NCBI GenBank assembly: GCA_020631735.1
Contig: CM036168.1
Location: forward strand, 99,552,932 to 99,616,931
Direction of reading: 5' to 3'
DNA length: 64,000 nt
From: Saccharum officinarum
Lineage: Eukaryota > Streptophyta > Magnoliopsida > Poales > Poaceae
Part shown: positions 48,348-58,888 of the stretch, piece by piece
Numbering within the stretch: the stretch's first letter is position 1
How the letters are laid out: every line of letters begins with the position of its first letter
Made by a program: the position numbers and the translations under genes
Notes under the pieces: model-generated
Seen by the model: the letters and a program-made list of their open reading frames with translations, nothing else
What the model was told of the DNA's origin: nothing
Database searches by the model: none

Positions 48348-48432
48348 TGTCAAGGGCACGGTGATCCAAGGTAGCAGGCCCTCGACTACGAAGCTCGTAG
48401 TCTCCGGCCAAGTCTTCCAGGGCGGAGGTTAT

Positions 48433-51400
48433 TGTAACAGAACCGACCAATTATACGAGATTAAATAAGAAAATCATCCACCGAGCAGACGATTTAGCAA
48501 ACTTAAGCCCGTATAACCCGGAAGTCCGTGAAATCACGATGGATTTCAAACCAAATTACATACCAGCCAAGATCGTAATAAGTTCAGCGGTCACCATCAC
48601 AAGTTACATAAAAGTTCACGTCACAAATACATCGGAGTTTAAACATAGTTATTACAAACCAGTTTAGAAAGAAAGTAGCGGAAGCATTTAGTTCAATTCA
48701 CTCACTAACATAGAGTTCAAAATACAGTGCCAGCTCAGGATCATCTCCAACAAAAGCATCAGACGAGATGTAGTGAATAACCAATGCCCATGGTCCTAAG
48801 CTTCTCCCATTGCAGGATAAAGGCAGTTGATACAGTAGCCGTAATACATCTGCCCATCTGCAACAAGTGGGAACAAAGCCCTGAGTACGAGAAGGTACTC
48901 AGCTAAACTTACCCGATAGAACCAAAATAAAAGACACCAAGGAATCATGACAGACTTTCTAGTGGGGTAGCTGACTCATTTGCAAAAAAAAAGCATTTTT
49001 TAGTATTTAGAGAATCTTTACAAAAGCTTTGCATCAAGTTAAATCTTTATTAACCTGTCAACTACATTTGCACCTGTACTAAAGTAGCATGTAATTAAAC
49101 AGGAAATGATAACCAATGATCATTAACAACTTCCATTATGTCATATTTCATATAACTGTCCAAGTGTTCCATCAACATTACTACGATGAAGTAGCTCAAG
49201 TCAAGTGCTCACTATCCAGTGAATGATGGCGATTCGAATCGATTATTAACCAGCTGGTAATTTATTCCTCACACAAATCTTACTCACCTGCTAAAGTGAG
49301 GTGTTGGTCACCGAGTCAACCATTCAGGTAAAGTCACGAGCTTGCCAGGAACCACATGTACCCGGGGGCCGCCTGACTGCTCTTTGGCCTTATCATCGCG
49401 CCCCTGTATCCTGTCACTACTGCTCCGGTACAGTGCGTTGCGGGCAATCCACTCGGCCCGAATAATCTCCCAGCTTCACGGTCGAAAGGTACATTATTCG
49501 GCCAGCTAAATGTAAGGCATGCGTTCAACATGACTCGAGGCCCAACAACGGTCGGTCGTTAATCGACACAGACGAAAAACACTACAGTCCGAAACCCTGC
49601 AAGTTTCCGCCTGGTCTCAATTTTACATTAACACTTAGTTATTCTCGGATGACATACTTTTCTCAAGCAGATCCAGGTAACCACCTATAGCTCGCAGGTG
49701 ACAGGAAATCACCCGACTTTTACCGGTCTAAGCAAGCTAAGCAATTACTTGACTGTGGATAACAGGGTGACAAGAATAGGGTAGAACAGAGTAAATAAGG
49801 TATAATGCAGCAACGGTTGCAAACAACTCCTAAACATAATGCAGCAGTTAAAGTAAAGCATTCATAAAATATTTGCAAATCGGGGGAGAAAATGCTCCAG
49901 GGCTTGCCTCTCTCAAAAGAGCTCGGACGGTGGTCTGGGCACTCCGAAAGATCCTCACCGACCTCCTCGTCGGCTTCGGGCACTTCCTGCTCCTCGGGCT
50001 GCTCTTTCGGCTCCTCGGGAACTGCTACCGGCGTTACTTCCTGCGATCCCGTATGATGCAATCGTATAAGTGCTTATGCCTAGATGCATTGTGGGAAATG
50101 ACATGTAATGGTCATGATGAATGAAATGTAGATAATTAGGTTCACTTTATTTCATAAAGTAGGAAATACATTTCTTCTACAAGGTAGTCAACATCATCCA
50201 AGAATACAGACTACAAGCACATGTCATCTACTGCGTTCTCTTCTACTACTACCATGCTAAGCCAGTACATCTTATTGAATGCTTCAAAGATACACCAAAG
50301 AAAACCTTATTAACTAATCATACATTAACAATGTTAATTAAACCTTAATTACAACTAGGTTTGAACAGCAACACCTATTTTTGTAGCACAGAAAAATCTG
50401 AGAAAATTACAGTAGCTTTCTATCATCTAATCTAGCATACCACAAAAATTTCATTGCATTTGAATTACTAGAACTGCCTACACAAAAATAACAAGCTAGG
50501 GCCTAAAAATGAGCATAAAAATACTTTATACTATGAAAAGTTTCAAACAACAGATTTAATATTTTTCCTACATTCTTCATAATAAATAATCACCATATAA
50601 AAATTATTACATGCATGTTTTATTCATATTTTTCTCTCTAGCAAAAATAACAATTATTAACAATATTAAACACTTGTACTACAACTCAAGATTTTTCCAC
50701 AGAACATGCATGGCATATATTTTTCCTAGAAAGTACATCACAAAAGAAAATTATTGCAAGTGGAACCATATTTTGCTGAGCTTTCTGTGATTTACTACAT
50801 ATTTAACAAGAAAACAGCAGTTTCATTGATTAAATAAAAATCCTACAGAAAAGTATTTAAATCTTGACATGCAATATTTTTAAACTGTAGATCTACTCAA
50901 GAGACACATTACAAAATTTGTTTCACAATTTTTGGAGCTAAAATGAGCAAGTTATGGATTTTAGAAACCCTTTTAACAATTTCTGAAAAATCATTTTCAA
51001 AAATTCATTTATCATCAGTCGCTGAAAATGCTGGGTGCACCCGGTGCAGTGCACACGCGAGCGCGAGAGGAGGCAGACATGTGGGCCCGTGACACCGCAT
51101 GTCAGTCACACAGAGAGAGAGGAGGACACCGGCGTCCACAGCTCGCCGGCGGCGAGGTCTCCGGCCAGACCAAAGGCACTACGCGAACCACATCATGCTT
51201 GCGAACTCAACGGTACGCACACGGTGGCCAATGGAGCTCGGAGGGCCTGTCACCGTCGGTCATGGCGGAACGGTGGCGCGGGTGATCGCCGGCCGGTCAC
51301 CTCCAACCATGGAACGGTCGGTGGAAGGGTGCTCGAGCACCGGTAAGTCAAGGCGAACAAGATGCGTGTTCGGGTCTGCTCCGGCGAGCAATTCACGCGG

Positions 51401-52305
51401 AGAGGAGGCTTACCACGAGCAACGGAGGCGAGCACTAGCTACGTGATGGAAGAGCAGAGCTCGGGGCTAGATGGAGGCATCGCTGGTGCGCTGCGGTGGC
51501 CGGAACGGCAGTGCCGACGATGGCGCACGGTGGCGAAGGCGGTGGAGCTCTCGCGGCGGCTCGGAAGGAGGAGAGGAGGGGAATGGAGCACGAGCGAAGG
51601 CGGAGGAGCGCGCGGAGGGAGTAGGCGGGCGCGGAGGAGGACGCGTGGCGCACGGGTCGGTGATGTACGGCCACGCGGCGGGCGGCGTCTGCCGCGGCGC
51701 CACGACGTCGCGCGTGCGCGCGCGGGGGGGCGGGAGCAGGCGCGAGCGCGGGCGCGAGCAGGCCGGGCCGGCTTCGGCGCCTGGGCCGGAAAGGAGGCGG
51801 CGGCCCGATAAGGCTGGAAAAAGTGATTTTCTTTTCTAAATAAATTCCAGATTTTATAATTTGATTCAAATTCAAATTTGGAAGATGAAAAAGATATTTT
51901 CACAAATTGCCCCCAAAACAAAAGTTGTTCAAAATTTTATTCTCTACAACTTTCATTTAGGGCACTTTTCAAAATTCTAAATAGATTTTGAATTGATAAT
52001 TTAAAGTCAAATTTTTAAATGAAAACTCAATTTTCTGAAATATTTTTAGAAGCACATTTTAGGAAGATTTTCAATACAAAACTTGCTCCAAAAATTATGC
52101 TAAATATTTCTAAGTTATTTAAAGTTATAGCTCCACAAATTTTTACCACTTTACCAAGGATTTTTACCAAACTCGGAGCCCAAACATGATTATCACAGTT
52201 TTAATTAAATTCTAACTTAATTTACATGTGATGATGATCATGCATGAAATGCAAATGCTCATGATTTAGGATGTGAATGCCTGCTTAACACCCAGAGGTG
52301 TTACA
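48433..52305 (-). repeat. 3' LTR of chromovirus 2, 3873 bp
   Basis: Begins TGTAACAGAACCGACC and ends CAGAGGTGTTACA, with TGTAACA/TGTTACA tips. It is AT-rich except for a GC-rich block at 51030..51810. It differs from the right LTR by substitutions and indels, including a stretch of about 70 bases after GATGCGTG that is present at 63237..63305 but absent near 51368. It contains a minus-strand ORF at 49720..50061 conserved in both LTRs. Confidence 0.93.
49720..50061 (-). other. sense-strand ORF within the LTR (3' copy)
   Basis: 113 codons starting MHHTGSQEVTPVAV, with a Glu/Pro-rich segment (EEQPEEQEVPEADEEVGEDL) and a hydrophobic Cys-rich C-terminus. The copy in the other LTR (61587..61928) is open over the same length. 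I recognise no family. Open length may be chance kept by low divergence. Confidence 0.35.
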
Positions 52306-52306
52306 G

Positions 52307-52318
52307 CCTTCTCCCCTT
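52307..52318 (-). other. polypurine tract of chromovirus 2
   Basis: AAGGGGAGAAGG on the minus strand, one base from the 3' LTR; it is the primer site for plus-strand DNA synthesis. Confidence 0.85.
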
Positions 52319-52339
52319 ATAAGAATCTCGTCCCGAGAT

Positions 52340-54350
52340 TTTGGGTTACGAACCATTTGTTATAAAAATCCTCATAAGCTTTTTGTAGATATTCACCCGT
52401 TTCCCAAGTTGCATCTTCTTTATCATGATGACTTCACTGTATCTTATATGTTTTCACCACACTGTTTCGAGTAACTCTTTTTTTAGAGTCCAACACTTAA
52501 ACCGGTTGCTCAAGATATACCAAATCTGACTTGAGCTTTATGCCTCGAGGTTCAATTCTTTTCTCTAGAACACACAAACACTTCTTGAGATGCGATACAT
52601 GAAAAACTAGGAATATAACACCCATTGTCTCAAGTAACTCTAACTTATAAGCGACTGGACCTTTTCTTTCCAAGATCTTATATGGTCCCACAAATCTGGC
52701 TGCAAGCTTTCTGCGTACTCCAAACTGTTTCTTCTTCATTGGCGTGACTTTCATATAAACATAGTCACCAACCTCGAACATAAGCGGTCTCCTTCTTCGA
52801 TTTGCATAGCTTTTCTGACGTGATTGAGCGGCTTTCATATTTTTCTGAATAATATAAACTTTCTTCTCAGCTTCTTCTACGAAGTCAATACCGTAGTATC
52901 TTCTTTCTCCTGGCTCAATCCAGTTAAGTGATATTCTACACTTTCTGCCATACAAAGCTTCGAATGGTGCCATCTTGATACTTTCTTGATAACTATTGTT
53001 GTAAGCGAACTTTGCTAAAGGTAACCATGACTCCCATGAACCTCTAGAAGATAACACACAGGCTCTCAACATATCTTCCAGAACATCATTAACTCTATCG
53101 GTCTGACCATCTGTTTGAGAATGATAGGCAGTACTACGAATTAAACTCGTCCCCAAACCTTTATGCAAGTGCTCCCAAAAGTGAGCAGTGAATTGTGACC
53201 CTCTGTCAGACACGATATTCTTTGGTATGCCATGTAATCTCACAATCTCAGCAATATACTTCTTGGCATATTGAGGTGGTCTATAATCTGTCTTGACAGG
53301 TAAAAAGTGAGCTGTCTTTGTAAGGCGATCCACAATTACCCAAATCGAATCATGTCCTTTTTGAGTAGTGGGCAAACCTATGATGAAATCCATACTTATA
53401 TCATCCCACTTCCAGCTAGGTACAGACAAAGGTTGCAACAAACCGGCAGGTCTCATATGAATAGCCTTTACCCTACAACATGTGTCACATCTGGCTACAT
53501 ATGCTGCAATCTCTTTCTTCATTTTCGTCCACCAAAAACGAGGTCTTAATTCTTGGTACATTTTGCTACTTACAGGATAGATAGATAACTTTGAAAGGTG
53601 AGCCTCATCCATAAGTTTATTCTTAAGCTCTCCATCTTTAGGAACAACAAGACGGTCGTCAAACCATAACACGTCATGTTCATCCAATCTAAAGTGCTTA
53701 GATGGTTCTTCTTTAATCTTTTCTTTGATATGGAATATTCCTTTGTCGGTTTTCTGGCCTTCTATTATCTTACTCTCCAAAGAACAACTAATCTGAATAC
53801 TGTGTAACACTGCAGGATGCAGTAGATCAAAACCATCTTCGAGTAAAGGGTGCGCATTTAGGCAATGTGACTTCCTACTCAAAGCATCTGCCACCACATT
53901 AGCCTTTCCAGGATGATATTGCACATTTAAATTGTAATCTTTGATCAATTCTAACCATCTTCGCTGTCTCATGTTCAATTCAGGTTGGGTGAAGATGTAC
54001 TTGAGACTTTTGTGATTGGTGAAGATATTGCACAAATTACCAAGTAAGTAATGTCTCCAAATTTTTAATGCATGCACTACGGCAGCAAGTTCAAGATCAT
54101 GCGTCGGATAGTTGATCTCATGCTTTCTTAACTGATGGGAGGCATAAGCAATGACTCTTCCTTCTTGCATAAGAACACAACCTAATCCTGTTTTTGAGGT
54201 GTCGCAAAACACATCAAAAGGTTTCTCAATGTCCGGTTGCGCTAGAACTGGAGCAGTGGTCAACAGTTTACGCAAGGTGTGGAAAGCTGTCTCACACTCC
54301 TCTGTCCACACAAACTTCTGACTTCTGAAACCGTGATTGGTGTCTTCCAA
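52340..54350 (-). pseudogene. chromovirus 2 RNase H, integrase and broken chromodomain
   Basis: RNase H (VFCDTSKTGLGCVLMQ, ELAAVVHALKIWRHYL), integrase zinc region (HLSKLSIYPVSSKMYQELR ... CDTCCRVKA), the catalytic core (SMDFIIGLP, IVSDRGSQF) and the GPY/F-like FVGPYKILERKGPVAYKLEL. In the usual DGQTER the catalytic Glu is Asp here (DGQTDRVND), which would impair integration. After a stop at 52497 the frame goes on into a chromodomain remnant (VVKTYKIQ, stop, SHHDKEDATWETGEYL). The 5' end of this stretch abuts a deletion: EVRS is followed almost directly by FVWTEECE, so the conserved LGLAGYYRRF-type block of about 40-50 residues is missing. Confidence 0.85.
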
Positions 54351-56275
54351 TCCATCACCTCTTGCACTTTACTCGGATCTACAGATACTCCATTCTCTGA
54401 CAGAATGTGACCAAGGAAAGAAACTTTCTTCAACCAAAATTCACACTTGCTAAACTTAGCATACAACTTATGATCTCTCAGTCTGGTTAAGACAATTCTC
54501 AGATGCTCTTTATGATCTTGCTCATTCTCAGAGTATACGAGAATATCATCAATGAACACAACCACAAACTTGTCCAACTCTGGCATGAAAATTGTATTCA
54601 TCAGATACATAAAGTATGCAGGAGCATTTGTTAAGCTAAAGGACATAACAAGATACTCATACAACCCGTATCTAGTAGAAAAGGCAGTTTTCGGTATATC
54701 TTGTGGTCTAATCTTTATCTAATGATAGCCTGATCTTAAATCTATCTTGGAGAACACTCTGGCTTTGGCTAACTGATCGAACAAAATATCAATGTGAGGT
54801 AAGGGATACTTATTCTTGATAGTTACAACATTAAGAGGCCTATAATCCACACACATTCTCAAAGTACCCTCTTTCTTTTTCTTCACGAACAAGGCAGGAC
54901 ATCCCCATTCAGACTTACTTGGCCGGATAAACCCCTTGTTCAACAACTCTTCTAGTTGCTTCTTCAACTCAGCTAACTCATCCGGAGGCATCCTATAAGG
55001 TCTCCTTGAAATTGGAGCTGTCCCGAGGATAAACTCAATTCCAAACTCAACATCTCTATCTGACGGAAGACCAGGTAATTCATCTAGAAACACATCCGAA
55101 AACCCACACACGACCGGAATCTGATGAATCAGAATGACTTCCATAGCACAAGTCACACTCACAAGGTCTGTTCTTTTGGGCAATGGTACCTGAAAAGTAC
55201 CCTCTCTCTGGGGATCCTTCAGGGTAAGTACCCGACTTCCTGTATCTATAACTGCTCCCCATTCTTCCATCCAATTCATCCATATGATGACATCCAGAAC
55301 TAGTCCAGGCATAACTATCAGGTTTACTCGAAACTTTCGACTACCTAACTCAAGGGTTGCCCCTCTAACCATCTGATTGGTTAAAACATCAGCCCCTGCT
55401 AAACTTATACGGTAACCATAACTTAAGTCTGTACATAGTTGTTCATGTTTCCGTGCAAATGCTTGACTCATGAAAGAATGCGATGATCCAGAATCAAATA
55501 GAACAACTGCAGGGTTTTGGTTAACAGGAAACTTACCAGCAGTTACGGGCTCTCCCTCAGGAATCTCGTCCACAGTGGTGTGGTGCACTCGAGCATTATA
55601 AGTCTGTTGCTTCTTTCTGGGCGGATAAGGGCAGAACTTGGAAAAGTGGCCTGGATGATCACAGTTATAGCAAGGCCCCTTTACTGTACCAGCAGATCCG
55701 ATAGCTCCCTTCGAGTTACCTTGTCCCGCGGTTGCGACTGTCCTTGCTAGCGGCACTGCCATCTTGTATGGTTTCTGCGGTCCCTTGTAGTTCTGGGTCT
55801 TATGCTGCGGTGGCCTAAACCTTGCACCAGGTGCAGACAGACGATAGGTCGAACGATTAGCAGTGATAACTCTGGACTGTGACGGTCCTGACTCAAAGGC
55901 TCTCTTACGAGTCTTGGATGTTGTGTGCGCGTTGTTGTTCTTCTCTTGTTTCAGACAATCACTGATGAAGTCATTGAATCTGGCGCGGTTATTGGTACCC
56001 ACATGCTTCATCATCTTTGGACCTAACCCTCTCTTGAAGCTAGCAATTTTCTTAGCATCTGTGTCAACCATGTCGGGAGCATAACGACACAAGTTGTTGA
56101 AGGCATGCAAATACTGTGTTACGGTTTTGGTGCCCTGATTTAAAGCCAAGAACTCTCCCAACTTCATCTCAACTAGCCCTGATGGAATATAAACTCCACG
56201 GAAGGCTTCAGTAAACTCTCTCCACGAGATCTGAGCATTCAGAGGGAAGGTGGTGCGGTGATGCTTCCACCACAT
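54260..56275 (-). pseudogene. chromovirus 2 gag C-terminus, protease and reverse transcriptase
   Basis: From right to left on the plus map: the capsid region ([16 protein letters not shown] ... [12 protein letters not shown]), the zinc knuckle [14 protein letters not shown], the protease site [13 protein letters not shown], and the RT region ([27 protein letters not shown]). A TAG at 54719 replaces the residue after GYH, where the family has Gln. The RT then continues ([26 protein letters not shown]) to the deletion at about 54310. A SFSLTNAP variant replaces the usual SFGLTNAP. Confidence 0.85.
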
Positions 56276-56730
56276 CCCTGCTGGTCCTTATAACTGATGT
56301 GCAGCATACTCTTTCTTCAATACTTCTGTTAGCCTTAACACACGGAACTTATCTTCCATAGTGTTAATCCATTCTTCAGCGTCAAGTGGCTCGGTTGCTT
56401 CCTTGAAAATTGGCGGCCTAGTGTCCATGAAATCCTTGAAATTGTTGTACTGATTCACTTCATTGCCACCACCTTGGTTGTTACCACGTTGCACGTTATT
56501 GGCAATGGTACGCAGAAAATCTTCCATATTATTCTGTGACTGCTCGGCATTGCGCTGACTTCCCAGAAACTGTGCAAAGAACACCTCTGCAGTGAGCGGA
56601 GGAGGAGGCAGCAAATACGGCTCCGGGTGTGGCTCATCATGGTTGACGTTGTTAGCACCACTCCCACCTGCCCGGCACCATTTCCACCAGTTTCGGCAGC
56701 CTCATATGTGGCGCGTCGAGTGTTTGCCAT
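56276..56730 (-). pseudogene. chromovirus 2 gag N-terminus
   Basis: ATG at 56730 starts MANTRRATYEAAETGG, immediately after a TATGCAG that looks like a splice acceptor. A frameshift near 56680 moves to the frame with LTAEVFFAQFLGSQRN ... FKDFMDTRPPIFKEATEPLDA, and a TAA at about 56288 ends it just before the capsid continuation. Confidence 0.75.
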
Positions 56731-57091
56731 CTGCATATTTCAGCAACAAGTAATGATTTAAGCAAAGTTGTAGTAATTGTGAGTGAATGAAAAATTATGC
56801 TGTACTGAATTCATTGGAGAGAACAAAGTCATACAACAAAACAGAGGCACAATAATTGCATTCCAATTAAAACAACACCACTAATTAAATTACTCCAAAT
56901 GCAAACATCGTGTTCACTACCACCACGTTGCCAGCATACACACACTGGACTTTATGCGCTCAGGTATCGCATGAACAACCAAGATCCAACATTCTACCAA
57001 GACTCAAGGTTCAAACGAGATATATCAAGATACATGAAACCAAAAGAAGGTCATCGTGACAGGGCCTAGCAGCTAACACAAAGCAACTAGT

Positions 57092-58099
57092 CTACTCCTC
57101 GGGGCCATCGTCAGGGTCGGAGATGTCACCATTGCTACCATCAGTAGCAACATCGTCGTCGCCGGCAGGTGCGGCTGCGGGCTCGTCCTCGTCGACGTCT
57201 ATACCGGTGGCTTCTGGAGGAGCATACGGGCCAATCCCGTTGTAGAGCGCATGAAACTCCTCATGCAAGTTGACATTGTACTCCTCTAGCTCCTCGACCC
57301 TCTGCCTCAGGAGGTTCCTCTCGTTCCAGGCTTCATTCCTCTCCTGAACCAACTGTCCAATCATGCGGTCTGCATTATTGTTGGCCTGAGTCAACGTATG
57401 CACCCGCTGTAAAGAACTATCTCCTATCTCTAGAGCCTGGTCTCGCTGCAAGCTCATGTCAGCCAACTGCTCCTGCAAACTAGTGATAGCACGTGCCTAC
57501 TTCTTCTTTTGTTTTCTTGCTTTGAGCCGATCATCACCACGCAAACCAGTCAAAGTCCAATAGGTGCGCTCAAGACCCTGGTATGCTCTGATAGCTGCAT
57601 ACATCGCACTCATAGCGTGGTTGTCGCTAGCCTGTCCTTCGCTTGGGCCTCTGACTAAAGCACTTTCTTGTGGCTGCACCCAAATAGCATCGCGATGATC
57701 ATCTCTCGGAAAAGTGCCAGCCAAGGCTGCTACCAGCTTGTTGGGAAATCTGCTCATTATGTCCCGGATGACACGGAAAGCTGCTCCCTCTACACCCTCA
57801 ACCGGAGTGCGTCCTTCAAACTCCAAGTGCCAACCATCCCACTCTAGAGCATCACCAAGAGCAGGGACAGTGATCTCCACTACTGCCAGTCCATCCTCTG
57901 CCAACTGGTTCTCACTCCAAGAGTACATCGGCTCCTGACCCACCGGGTACCCCACATCATGGAGCACTCTCCAAAGCAAAGTTGGCATGCCAAATTTGCT
58001 CAGAAAGGTGTCCGTGCTGCGGCGCTCCCACGGGGCCAACTGACGTCGGGGTGCTCTTCCTCCTGTGGACTTGTGGGCAGTCTGCTTTGTGCGGACCAT
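57092..58099 (-). pseudogene. extra retrotransposon ORF with a histone H3-tail-like N-terminus, coiled coil and acidic tail
   Basis: Sense-strand ORF between the leader and gag, 336 codons with one in-frame TAG at codon 201 (57497..57499). After Met the protein begins VRTKQTAHKSTGGRAPRRQL. Against the H3 tail, 17 of the first 21 positions are identical: R2, T3, K4, Q5, T6, A7, K9, S10 and T11 are kept, while A1V, R8H, K14R and K18R differ. Nothing after residue 22 resembles the histone fold. A unique middle region (to about 200) has no family I recognise. After the TAG comes a predicted coiled coil (about 205-290; ELEEYNVNLHEEF) and a C-terminus rich in Asp/Glu (DEDEP, GDDD, DPDDGPEE). Function unknown; H3 mimicry is inferred from sequence only. 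The ATG directly follows GGTACAG, which could be a splice acceptor. Confidence 0.82.
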
Positions 58100-58888
58100 C
58101 TGTACCAAAAGTTTCGATTACTCGGTGAGGACATATTTTAAGTTGGTACAATTTTTATCAAAAGGGGATAATCAATTTATAAGGGGAGGAATGCATGACA
58201 TGAATGAAATGTACAAGCAATATGATGCATGCATGTTTCTTACGTTCTCACAAACTTAAGAAATAAATGATATCTATCGATGAATTCGGTGGCATACAGG
58301 CGATCTCTCGTATACGTAACTAATACGTTCTACACGAGAAACGCTGTTATGTACCTGCAGAAGATTCATTTCAGCCCAATTCCCCATGCATGCATGAAAG
58401 TAGAAAATCTATCTACACGCTCTACACGAATCCTTAGATACGCGTACAACGGTAGTAACCACCCAAAACATTGTCCTATTGACGGCATCGCGTCAACGGA
58501 CGGAACAACCACACATGCGACGCTTTTGTAAAAACATGCGTAAAACATGTAAGTACTCCAGTATCATATAAGCACTCTCCATAGATCGGTGGTGTATCCG
58601 ATCATGCTCTCATATCTTACACATATCGAGGCGTAGAGGCAACTGATCCATACATTACCACTCAAGTAAGTGGCACTCATACAATAGCACGCCGTATGAG
58701 CAACGAAAGAGAAATATGGTGCAAGAACCCCCAAGTCAGTACTTAATTAAGCCACCTAGAGTCCTTACTGGGCATAAAGGATATGACCACCGGCACACTC
58801 TTAGTTTGTAAATCACGTTTTTCAAACACATTTTGTTTTAAATACACTTGTGAACAGTAAACACGCTAAACCATGCTCCGATATCAGT
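58100..58888 (-). other. leader of chromovirus 2 with PBS
   Basis: Untranslated region between the 5' LTR side and the H3-like ORF. At 58870..58888 the minus strand reads ACTGATATCGGAGCATGG, a degenerate initiator tRNA-Met PBS next to TGTAACA. Bases 58344..58888 are repeated at 59756..60300. Confidence 0.75.

Larger units (their letters stand above)
43597..48432 (-). mobile_element. Ty3/gypsy chromovirus 1 (Reina-like), 5' LTR cut by a later insertion
   Basis: Minus-strand element. The 3' LTR starts at 43597 on the plus strand, and the 5' LTR is represented only by its innermost 85 bases (48348..48432), which match 43597..43681 with three differences. A tRNA-iMet-type PBS lies next to it. 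Between them are gag, protease, RT, RNase H, integrase and chromodomain with several breaks. The short LTR and C-terminal chromodomain point to a Reina-like chromovirus. The missing rest of the 5' LTR should lie beyond the right edge of the window, after chromovirus 2. Confidence 0.88.

Noticed and set aside
57497..58099. A host histone H3 gene
   Set aside because: Only the first 22 residues resemble H3. The histone fold is absent, and the ORF lies between the leader and gag of a retrotransposon in the same orientation.
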